Source: Kalaharituber pfeilii
Taxonomy: Eukaryota; Ascomycota; Pezizomycetes; Pezizales; Pezizaceae
Reading direction: 5' to 3'
DNA length: 64,000 bases
Assembly (NCBI GenBank): GCA_015179045.1
Contig: WHUZ01000054.1
Span: 124,001 to 188,000 of the forward strand
Shown: one piece after another, positions 48,648-58,836 of the stretch
How the letters are laid out: each line of letters starts with the position of its first letter
Numbering within the stretch: the stretch's first letter is position 1
Program-made: the position numbers and the translations under genes
The notes under the pieces: generated by a model
What the model saw: the letters and a program-made list of their open reading frames with translations, nothing else
Databases searched by the model: none
Told to the model about the DNA's origin: nothing

Positions 48648-50968
48648 ATGCCTTATCGCGTAGGTATGTAGCTTATGCTCCCTTCACACAGCTTCCCTAA
48701 TTCAATCTCTATCCAAACGTCACACTGACAAATAATTTATTATAACAGAACTGGCAAAGAGCGGTCGCGCTACCTGTAAAGCTCCACAATGCAAGCAAAA
48801 AATTGACAAAGATGATCTCAGGCTTGGTGTATATGTGGAGATAGGCTCCAATGGAAGCTGGACATGGAAGCATTGGTAAGTGGATTTGATATTTTAGTCT
48901 TTTGAGTAACATCAAATGGTTGTAAACCGCGTTGAGCAGAGAAAGGCGAATCTCCTATGCAATTTCACGGTTTGCTTGCATGTGTAATTCTTTATGAATC
49001 ACTTCGGGATGCAAATGAATGAAAGCAGAATGTATCAAAATTCTAAGATGATTGCGTCCTTTTGTTTTTTATGTTTCTACTATCAAGAATGGCATCTAAG
49101 CATTATCTAATCGCCATTCATTCTGCTATCATCCTCTTGATGATTAATTCCCGGCAGAGATCGCCTTTCTTTTGCTTTATTGAACTTCTGCTGACCAATA
49201 TCACCAGGGGTTGCGTAACAAGTCGTGTGATGAACAATGTTGTGGCCAGCCTTACCGAGGGTGGTAAACATCCAATGAATCTGGATCTTCTAGAAGGCTA
49301 TGATGAACTTCCTGCAGATGAAAAACGTGAAAAAATCCGTAAGAGTTTGGAGCAAGGATTTGTTGATGATGAGGACTGGAGGCATGAACCCGGTGGTAAC
49401 AGGCCAACGGAAAAGAAACAACCGGCCGGAAGTAAAGGGAGAGGAAAGAAGAAGGTATGAGTTGTGGGGATGTAAAGGCATATAAATAGGCTAACACGCT
49501 CTCAGGATGATGATGAAGAAGATGCCGAGGATAGTAAAGAGGCAGCAGAAGGCTCAGATGATCAGTCAGCTGAGAAGAAAGAGTCTGCAAAGAAGGTTGG
49601 AGCAGAAAAGAAGGCTGCCACAGCAGAGAAGGAAGAGAAGGCCAAAAAGGCTGACAAAGCTGTTGAGACTGGGCACACTGAAGTACCTAAGAAGGCTGAG
49701 AAAGCAGATAAAGCCGAGAAACAGAAAGCGGACAAATTGGAAAAGCTAGAGATTTCCGACGGGGCCGGGGAAATGTACGTTCATCAACATATGTGCTTCA
49801 ATATGCTTTTAGAATTTTTTATTAAAGCTACGCTAACAAATATATTCAGTGTGGCTCCAAAGCGAAGAGGCCGTCCTCCTGCTAAGAAAGACAAAGCAGA
49901 GACGAAGGCTGCTAGACCAGCTTCTGAGTCTGAGACGTAAGAAACGCTCACAATCCTCTTGGTTTTCTTCCATTAATGAAGTTACCGTCATCTAGTGCAG
50001 CAAAACCTGAGCCTAAGAAGCGCGGCCGTCCTTCGAAAAAAGATGCATCTGATGATGAAGCTCGCCCAGCGAAGAAAGCACGTTCTCCCAAGGCTGCCGC
50101 AAAAGAGAAAGAAAGGGGAGCCTCCAAGCAAGAAGCGCCGGCAGAGAAAACTATATCTTCATCTAATGAAGACACACCAGCAATGGAAGAGAAAGAGGTC
50201 AAACCAAGAGGCAGACCAGGTCGGAAACCCAACGCTTCTAAACCTGAAAAGGCTCCCCCACAACCCACGCGGGCATCTGGGCGGACAGCTGGAAGGGAAA
50301 AGGCTGTTAGCTACAAGGAGATCGGAAGTGCGGATGAAAGCGAAAAGAAGCGAAGGGGGAGAAAACCAGCTAAGAAAGTAGAGGAAGTAGAAGAGGAAAC
50401 GGATGAGGCTATTGCCCAAGAGCAGCCTGAGGAGAACCAGAAAGAGATCGAGAAACCAAAGGGCAGGCCCAGAGGAAGAAAGCCTACTGAAGCGAAGGCA
50501 ACAAAGGAAGACCCAGCTTCGCACAAAACTAGGGAAGCACCCCTGCCTAAAGAAGAAAAACCAAAGACAAGTCTAGCCATTGGGAAGAAGCGCAAGACTT
50601 CAGAAATACAAGAGAAAGATGAAAGCAACTCCGATGAGACAACTGCGCAGGCTCCAGAAACTGCTGCTGATAAAGGAGAACAGCCAACCGGTGCAACCGA
50701 GGATAATGACCAGACTGCTGAAGAAGAGTAATGATAATTCCTCTTGGCATTTATACAGTTACTAATTACTTTCTGGAACAGAGAGCAACCGAAGAAAAAG
50801 CGAGGAAGACCTGCAGCTTCGAAGAGGGAAGCGCCTGCGAAGAAACAGCCTGCTGCCACCAAAAAGGGGAAAGCTTCAGCTAAGAAGGCTGTAGAAGCTG
50901 TTGGCACTGGTGAGGTGTCTGCTGAACCAGCGGAGACGCCGGTAGAGGAAGTTGCTGCTCGGGCATAA
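48648..50968 (+). CDS. PARP-type zinc finger and AT-hook chromatin protein
   Basis: Seven exons (48648-48663, 48749-48875, 49208-49454, 49506-49774, 49850-49936, 49996-50727, 50782-50968) give 554 residues. The first three exons rebuild a zf-PARP finger: ELAKSGRATCKAPQCKQKID, then GSNGSWTWKHWGCVTS. The likely zinc ligands are C15, C20, H47 and C50. In PARP1 and DNA ligase III this fold senses DNA breaks; fungi also have stand-alone forms. No ADP-ribosyltransferase domain follows. Residues 130-554 are Lys/Glu/Ala-rich and disordered, with six AT-hook-like cores (KRRGRPP, KKRGRPSKK, KPRGRPGRK, KRRGRKPAKK, KPKGRPRGRK, KKRGRPAAS) that would bind A/T-rich minor grooves. A nuclear, DNA-binding role is inferred. 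The introns before exons 5, 6 and 7 are all phase 2, and each of those exons opens just before an AT-hook. Confidence 0.9.
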
Positions 50969-51960
50969 TTTCTGCCATGGTTTTGGTGTGCACCATTTTT
51001 TTGCTCAAGAGGATTGGATTTTCTGAGATTGGCATAACATGCAAAATTGTTGGGATTAACATGAGCATTGGTAGCATGGGAGAGAGCTGAGTTTCTTTGG
51101 TAGCTAAATATCAACCCCTGCAAACCTTCAATGTCGCCACGAATGATTCCTCACTCACTCAAATTTTAATTGTCTTCTGATGCCTTTAGTTTTATCTGTT
51201 CTGTTTGTATGTGTGTCCTAGCTTGCGCCATTTTCCCTCGTTCATGACGCTCAATCTTTGCTTTCTGTTCACTTTTCTTTTGCTTTTACCCCACTAATCT
51301 TTCCTAACCTGGTCCATCAGGCTTCCAGTATCAAACCTCGATCTTTGTATTATTAGCAATTCTTGATCTGGTGATATATAATCTGTAGTAGTAGTGGATG
51401 TCTTTAGTGATTGACAGTTTGGCTAGTGAAATTGATGGGTATCGTTAACTAGTTTAGTTTATGATAATTGGTATTTACATTACTACTAAAGTGTGAATCT
51501 TATTTGCTTAAACAATTGACTTTTCACCGTGCTCCCATGTTGCATCAGGGTTGGTCCTGCGGGCTCGATTTTTTTCCTGCAACAATGTTACCCTGAATAT
51601 CTCATTACGTAATCGCATGTTTCCCTGCCAATTCCGGAAAGATTGATTGCTTTTCCTTCGTGCTAGTAGGGTCGTTCGTTTGTCCAACAAGGTAAGTCGG
51701 TCATTAAGGCTAATTTCCATTTGGGTAGAAGTTCATCCGCAGAAAAAGTACTTGTTTTGTTCACCCACTGAAAATTCATTACTAACATTTGTAAAGTTTG
51801 TATGGCAATGACCTTTTATCATATAGTGAACCCTGTAATGCAATGTTGTGAGCGCAAGGTCCAGGCTTTTTCTTTTTTATTTTGTCGTCTTCTGGCACTT
51901 TAAACAAGCACGTCTTCGATCAGTCTGGTTGGCACGACCCAAGACTAGACTTCGATGCTT

Positions 51961-51979
51961 GCTAGTCTCATGGCAAGCC
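51961..51979 (+). repeat. variant of the 19-bp TAGTCTCAT motif
   Basis: GCTAGTCTCATGGCAAGCC differs by two bases from the copies at 30133 and 63311. About 80 bases on, GCCTTGGCATGAGAGTAC is a rough inverse copy, so this may be a decayed foldback of about 100 bp. Confidence 0.45.
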
Positions 51980-52636
51980 CCTCCACCACTGGTAGGTACT
52001 TATGGTCTCCTGATTGCAACATGTCATTTCTTGCTGCAGAGCCTTGGCATGAGAGTACTTGTAGTCACCATCGGTTCTAGATTTTTTTTTCATGATGACA
52101 TAAGCATATCAACTGACGATATCTTGAGTTTTTGTGCATGTATCTACCCTACCTTAGGGAGAGCTTTTAGGGACTATGTATGAAGTACCAGTGCATCTTG
52201 ACTCGGTATCTAGTAGTAGAATTTATGGTTCTCCCATACCTACTTATTCCGAGCACCACCCTGCATTGGTCGGGAGTCCTTGCGGTTGAATGTTAATACA
52301 GACCTTCACACGCCCGCCAGCTGGCAAGTACATGGACAGTATTCCGCATCCTACGTGCCTCACTACATTGGAACTCTCAACAAATTACAGGTATGTAGCA
52401 TATTGAGGAACCAATGGGCTCATCGATATCATACTACAGGAACTTCAAGCTGCATTGCGAGTCCAAATTCACCCTCATGCAGTACCGCGCAGGCATCGGG
52501 AGTCATGGACAAGCTTTGTTCCGAGAATCACTCGTGTACTGTGCCATGAGATTACATACATTGCATTTGGCGTGATCATTTGCTTGACCTCGGTGGATCT
52601 TTGCCTGGGTAAGGTGCAATGTAGTCAAGAAAAGTC

Positions 52637-52675
52637 TGCCCTGCCTTGGCGAACAGCTGCATGCGGGGTCACGTG

Positions 52676-52714
<39 letters not shown>
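52637..52714 (+). mobile_element. 5'-truncated SINE-like retroposon, copy 2
   Basis: A body of 39 bases (TGCCCTGCCTTGGCGAACAG ... GCGGGGTCACGTG) is followed by 39 A residues (52676-52714). The whole is bracketed by a 14-bp target duplication, AGTCAAGAAAAGTC (52623-52636 and 52714-52727). The body matches copy 1 at 6198 along its length, and most of the differences are at positions where CG or CA/TG changes are common. Both copies are cut to almost the same short length. Confidence 0.75.
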
Positions 52715-52717
<3 letters not shown>

Positions 52718-53285
52718 AAGAAAAGTCGATCAGACCATCAAGCCATGACCGGCATCAAAACTCTCTGTTCACTGAGATGCTTTGACAATCGCAATCTTAA
52801 TAACGAATACCACGACCCTCGAAGAGCCAGAAGACGCAGAACACATACAAGTCTGTATTCGCCTATATATTAGTACCTGCCACCGTAAGCACATCAAATT
52901 GCCCGTGTCCCTGGACATGGTGCTTGAGACCTCGTACGTACCCGCATTTTTACTCATATGTAGGGCAGTGCTTTGAGTTTTAACTCTCAAAGATTCTCCG
53001 TCCAACTGTCTTCTCTCAATTAACTCCCACTTGACTATCATATATAATCACTTCCATACGCTTGCAGTATACGAGATAAGCTGTGCATGTGTGAAGTTTC
53101 CTTCTAGGCAATTATCTCACGTGCATCAGCAGTTGCTATAGACAGGCAGGGCTACAAGTGCTTACATTATAAGATGCTAAGATACTGCATACAGCTATGT
53201 TTATTTTCTTTCCTTTTCTTTTTTTTTACCATTACTCGTATACCGCCAAATATAGCTATATGTTGTGCGTACAACAAGTGACATT

Positions 53286-53310
53286 CAGTCTCGAACCAGA
53301 CTACCGAAGT
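53286..53310 (-). repeat. partial dispersed hairpin repeat
   Basis: CAGTCTCGAACCAGACTACCG is identical to the corresponding segment at 25297. The stem part GCTTAGT is missing here. Confidence 0.5.
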
Positions 53311-54215
53311 GACATTGACCTCGAGGCTGCTATGTGTACAGTTCTGTAAAATGGGCACGGAAGTAGCGTACTACATTTGTACATACTTCTGTACAGCAGT
53401 AATACTCAATCTAACACCCAGTATAAACCAGCATGGAATAAACTCACCCGGGCTTAGTCTCTAATTGAAAAAATATGAGAATCAGCAATATAGTAGCGAG
53501 ACGGATACCTGCATCTTTCTGGCGCATTGAAATATTTTCCCTTTCACGGTTCCATGTCTAAGTTAAAGTCTATCTCCTCCCGAAATGTGCCAATCTAGCT
53601 ACATAGTAAGTCCGAAACTCCCTTGCAATAGGTACCAGCATCTAATTGCTGTAGAGGGTGTAGAAGCGCAAAGGGCTCTAGTGGGGTGTATGTATACCCA
53701 GTATATACGCCCTCTGGCCAAATTTCTGTAAATCTAGAGGCCTCGGCCACTTTAGTTATGCTCTCAGACCTTCAGCTCAAGTCGGGAGTATTAAGAAACT
53801 ATAAAGTAGGTAATAGCATGCTCTATGCTGTCTAGGGATGCTTTACGGGCACGCTTGTTCTCGTACGCAGGATCTTGGGCAAGCTAATAATACAAGAGGT
53901 TGCCCCATATACGCAACTAAGGGCGGACAAACTTTTCTGTTCTGCATCATGAGGTTACTGCATCCACAGTTACAGAACTCTTTGCAAGACTACTTGAGTA
54001 ATCTCGTGTGCTTGCACGCACCGTCGTACATTAAGTACTTGCCTAGTCTCCTACCAGGACGTCCCAATTAGCCACTCATCTTTGCTATTTATCGATCCAG
54101 AGCACCAACTGGCCCAGCCTGAGAACGCACAGCTGATTACCCATCGAAAGTGAGAACTTAGTCAGACAACCCGTCAGACAAGCATCACAAGTATTTCAGG
54201 AACTGCAGGAAGAGG

Positions 54216-55406
54216 ATGGCAAACTCTAAGTTCAAGAAACAAGCAAAATTAGCAACAAAGCCAAAACAGAACCAATCGGACGGCCACTCCAAGCCAACCA
54301 CAAAAGGGAGGCCAGCTCATTTGAAGGAGCAAAAGCAAATAATCCTTTCCGAACTATCACAATCAAAACCTACATACACATTAAGCCGCCCACTTCCCCC
54401 AGCACTCTTCATACCCGGCAAGGCCGCCAGAAACCAGACTTTACCACAGCAGGCCGGCCCTCTGCTACTTCATCTCACATACTCAATCTCTTCCGCTCAG
54501 CATGCCGCCCTCGACCGCATTTCCACGTTTTGTGAGTCCCGTGATTTCCTCGGCAAATATCTGTCCCTGAAGGATATATGCAGCCAAAACCTTTGGTTAT
54601 GCCGGGGCTATGTGGGGTTTAATGTTCCACTTGAGAGTGTCAAGATGTGGCTTACTCACATGTGGGAGATTGAGGTTGCTGGTATGGAGCCGGAGAAAAT
54701 TGAAAAGAAATGGTGGATTAAATATTGCAATCCTGATGAGGTCGAGTTGTTAGACATCTTGATCGACAAAGTTGGCTTGCTAAGCGTGCAACCAGAGCAA
54801 GCAATCAACGACGTTAAAATGATGGGATTAGACTTAAAACAACAGCACATCAGTCAGGAAGATCTCAAAAGAACCTCAAAAGATCCACGGCAACCCATAA
54901 TCGGCATAGTCATACCATATGAAAAGAATCAGTCTCTCCACGGAAGTCTAACCAGTCCATACCCTTATATCATATCTCAGCTTTCTAACTTCCCTAAGAA
55001 CAATTCTGGCGGTGCCTACAGTCACCTAGAAACGGCTACGCATGAGCTAGCCCACTTCGCCTATCATTCTTCTCCATTATATCAGACCTTTGTGAATGAA
55101 TTGTACCAAGCAAAACTCTCGAAGATTACACGACTATATATACAGACATTACTCATAAGTGATGTTGGCTACGCAGAGCATGTCTGTGTAGATGAATGGC
55201 AGGCATACCTCGTTGCAGAAGGCGAGCAATGGTTATTGCCAGGAAATGGCTGTTTCATAGCTTCTAGCTGGGTTAAAAGAAAGGAGAAATTTGTCCAACA
55301 TCTGGCAACGGTGAAAGGAGAGTTACAAATCTGTCGAGAAATATTAAGGGGAGAATGGAAAAGACTCGGGTTGCCAATATTAGCTACGCCTGTTGTTAAT
55401 GGTTAA
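54216..55406 (+). CDS. uncharacterised HExxH (zincin-like) protein
   Basis: An intronless frame of 396 residues. The first 45 are basic and disordered (KFKKQAKLATKPKQNQ), possibly a nuclear or nucleolar signal. The rest looks globular. Residues 276-280 are HELAH within SHLETATHELAHFAYHSS, a strict HExxH zinc-protease motif with small and hydrophobic residues around it. About 47 residues later comes VCVDEWQAYLVAEGEQWL, where Glu327 is placed as the third zinc ligand of gluzincins would be. There is no signal peptide, so it would be an intracellular enzyme, unlike secreted fungal metalloproteases. I recognise no named family. The N-terminal half (KYLSLKDICSQNLWLCRGYV) gives no further hint. Peptidase activity is inference; the motif could also be structural. 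Confidence 0.8.
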   Translation: MANSKFKKQAKLATKPKQNQSDGHSKPTTKGRPAHLKEQKQIILSELSQSKPTYTLSRPLPPALFIPGKAARNQTLPQQAGPLLLHLTYSISSAQHAALDRISTFCESRDFLGKYLSLKDICSQNLWLCRGYVGFNVPLESVKMWLTHMWEIEVAGMEPEKIEKKWWIKYCNPDEVELLDILIDKVGLLSVQPEQAINDVKMMGLDLKQQHISQEDLKRTSKDPRQPIIGIVIPYEKNQSLHGSLTSPYPYIISQLSNFPKNNSGGAYSHLETATHELAHFAYHSSPLYQTFVNELYQAKLSKITRLYIQTLLISDVGYAEHVCVDEWQAYLVAEGEQWLLPGNGCFIASSWVKRKEKFVQHLATVKGELQICREILRGEWKRLGLPILATPVVNG

Positions 55407-58400
55407 GCTTTAGATGCTGATTCAAGTCATGTTATATATGGCACGAGAGAAGAACAAGCTCAATGGGCTTAAAAGCGGAGCCGACCTCTTGGGTATAAAT
55501 TTTAGTCAGATTATTCTCATGGTGGTCCCGGCGCATAGACACACGTATTGTGGTCGGGCTGAATACGGTCGGAGGGTTAGCGCAACCAGACTACACGTGT
55601 TTTATAAACCGCTCGGGCTTGGAGGAGTATTCTGATGCTGAAGGAGTTAAAACATACCCAATAAGGAAGAAGCTGACTAATAACGCTAATTAGTCGAAGA
55701 ATGGTGGGTAGAGTACTGCATTAAGAAGAAATCGTCTCACTGCATGGTAAGAATGAGAACATATTCCACGTGAGCCTCGTGGCATCAAGGGTGTATCTAT
55801 AAACTCTATTCTGGAAACCCAATTTTCTCGGGATCTGCCACCCATATATAGTATATATCAGCAAAAGAATCGCAGAACAGATGTTCGGTCATTCACTGGA
55901 TGATCATTTATGAAATCCCAGGATCGAATGTAGGCATCGCCTGGTTTGGAAGTATGTCCGCGCCCCGGATGTTCGACGGTGGATTTTGCATGCAGATAAG
56001 CTGTAACCATCAGTATCTCCTGGCATGCTTAAGTGCAGAATTGATTCACATTAAATCCCATGCTTAGCATTGTCAATAACTTATAATCCAGGGTTCATAT
56101 GTTCTATTGGATATAACCATATACGAAGTTGTGGGGATGAAATAGGTGTAAAGGTCTCTATATCTACTAGTGTATGATTTAGTATTCCTTGACAAGGTGT
56201 TAACGAGCTGCATTCTACATTTTGGATTGGTCTGCTAAAATCGATGGCACTATTTATCCACACATCTGGTGGCAAGTCCACATATTTACCTGAAGCGATC
56301 AGCTTTCTTGATGTGAGCTATGCAAAGGAGCAAGGGTTTCCATATGTACGCACTCCATGCAACTCCTCAACATCAGCCGGTGCGGGACAATGAAATCCGA
56401 ATTACATGAAGCAATACTCTACATATTGCTAGTCGAACTGCACTCCGAGTGATTAAGTTCATTCTTATTCTCGTCAGGATGACCCACTTGAGACCCCACA
56501 CCAGTGCTCACCACTAGAGGAGCCCAATGCCTCTTATGTCGGGGTTTAAGTAAACTTCATTCCCCTCCCGCTACAGTCTTCAAATAGCGAACGTGATCTG
56601 TTATTAATAATAAGGTAAGCGAGGTTGTTATGATAACAAAAGCCATTGGGTAGTATTTTGGAGCATGAATCTTCGATTGCTTGAAATCTTGATTGGCCAT
56701 GATACGCTGGCTTTGAAGCTTGATTTAAGGTATATTATCTTATGTAGGTAATCATGTGAGCAACACCCATGGCATAAGCAGCTCGCGTAAGCACGAATGC
56801 AGTTCGCTAACATTCAAATTCCTTAAGGCAAGGTTCACTCCAAAGATTCTACAACACAGTCAGCATTTACCTAGAATGCTCGACTTTTACCTAGTATCAT
56901 TCCTGGGGGGTGTCGGTCATATAAACGCTTGTCCTAATAGCTAATGGAACAGACATGCCTATATCCTAGTCTCGACTTACATGCATACTAATAGATAAAC
57001 AAGCAGTGGGAACTTGGGGCCTATATCCCAGAGTAAGGTAAGAATTTGAATTCGAGCGCGGTCACAAAATCTGGTTAGTCGTCACGATAGCAACCTAGAT
57101 TGAGACTAGAGCTAGTCTGTCTGAGTGATAATTATATACTATTTTTGGCAGGTATCAGAGGCACCATTCTCAATACTATGTTGGAAAATATCTGCTATAA
57201 CACAGCCTTGAACCTCAAGCTAGATTAGGCACGCAAGCCGGCTCTAACATACAAATGGACACAAGACAACAAAACGAATCGCAACATCAATGACCCTACT
57301 GTAATATTGGGTAATGGGACCCCAACAAGCTCTAAGCCTATACTGATTGATGAGCCAAAATTATGAGTTATATTTCACATTCTTGCTTTGAACAATGTTT
57401 TTGCCAGCATCACTTTACCATGAGTGCATTTTTCTATGAAAGAAGCATATCTACTGGAGCCACTTACGAAGCTATGAATAAGGCCACATTAGTGACATGC
57501 GGATAATACCCTTCTGAATCCAAGATTTCAATTCCTGGTAGAATATACTACTCCCGTGACCTGCTGTGGTGGTGATGTGTGGAGTTTGTCGATAATATTT
57601 GCACAACTTACTACAAATATAGTATTGCGTGCCAATTGACCATCGAGGTTCTCGACGGCCTTAAGTAGTACGGTGTCAATTACGAGGGATTCCCTATGTA
57701 TGTTGTAACCAGATCGTTCAGGAAGTTTTCTGAGATGAAAAATCTGTCCAGGAGGCTGGGTACGACTCTTGGCTCTCCGACCTGTGCTTTACAAAGTTGC
57801 AGATTTTCCACCGATATCTGCACTACATAAACGGATTTGCGACATCAAACTTGAGATGCTCTGGGGAGTCTAGATCTCCAGGTCTGTTCCTTAATGAAGG
57901 AACGTGTTGAAAATTTCCGGGATAATGTAGGCCCTCTGATAATAGTGCCAAAGGTTTGACTACGAAGTTGCCCAAGGAGGCTACTGTCATTCACCACAAC
58001 GCGACGTACACCACGTCCCGACGCACATTTTGCACCAAAACTGACCACGCGTGACAACATATATCTCAACCACCAGAATAGGATTTTGTATGCAACTTGT
58101 AGACTGGTTAAATTAAGGACTATTCTTCATATCCACACCTTAGCTTCTTCAGATATGTTGCTTTGAAGGGATTTATCATTCATGAAATTCACACCATAAG
58201 TTGGCATAGGCTTGGCATATATTTTTCACTGTGATATCATTAGTATTGAATTCCACTTATTACACCTGAATTAAATTTGATAGAAATAGTAGAACACTTG
58301 AATATTAATATTTTATCTTAATCAAAGATGTGAGAAGCACATCAAGAAAATTTCCAAAGAAGTGGTAGAGCTATTCACAAAATTCATATTCTCATAGAAA

Positions 58401-58542
58401 TTGCACGCAATAATTGTATAGGAAAACTACCAGAAATGGCAATTTGATGTATGAACTAGGCATTAAACAACATCAAGCCAATCAAAGCACTAATTAACAA
58501 GAGGCCTATTGGAGACTGTCTAGCCACAATTCTATAGCCATT
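55407..58542. other. gene-poor stretch with decayed repeats
   Basis: No intact gene. From about 57240 to 58100 the plus strand reads as protein-like segments broken by frequent stops, suggesting an old, mutated coding element that I cannot name. The left arm of a large inverted repeat lies at 57991-58092. Confidence 0.45.
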
Positions 58543-58836
58543 ATGGTGAGCGTTGATGGGAAGCAAGTACATCCTACCCTCCAGTGCACTTTGTATGGGA
58601 AATTACATATAAACGCGTGCCAAGACATCGATGAAAAACCCATGGTGCCATTAACTGACCACAATGTCCTTTCAGTGCAAATAGAGGATATGAAAAGTGA
58701 AGAATAGCCTTTATTTATTTTCCCTGAAAAGGTCATACAAAATTCTGTTCTGGTGGTTGAGATATATGTTGTCGCGCACAGTCAGTTTTGATGTAAAACG
58801 TGCGTCGGGACATGGTGCACGTCGGGTTGTGGTGAA
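57991..58836. repeat. 100-bp inverted repeat with 640-bp spacer
   Basis: 57991-58092 and the reverse complement of 58732-58836 are about 89% identical over about 100 bases, sharing blocks such as GACAACATATATCTCAACCA. Of about eleven differences, ten are C/T or A/G transitions. Weaker similarity continues beyond the arms. This could be the termini of one transposon, or two inverted copies of an element altered by RIP-like mutation. The spacer is A/T-rich. Confidence 0.65.
58543..58707 (+). pseudogene. possible coding remnant, 54 residues
   Basis: A frame starting MVSVDGKQVHPTLQCTLYGK and ending VQIEDMKSEE has balanced, protein-like composition. The same frame stays readable upstream to about 58330, but is broken by TAA and TAG codons at positions where Gln or Trp codons could have stood. 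That pattern fits C-to-T decay of a former gene. It sits between the arms of the inverted repeat, so it may be cargo of that element. I recognise no family. Confidence 0.3.

Larger units (their letters stand above)
50969..54215. other. intergenic stretch with a retroposon and dispersed motifs
   Basis: It holds the 3' flank of the zinc-finger gene, a variant of the 19-base motif at 51961, the SINE-like copy 2 at 52637, and a partial hairpin repeat at 53286-53310. No gene is supported. Confidence 0.5.
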
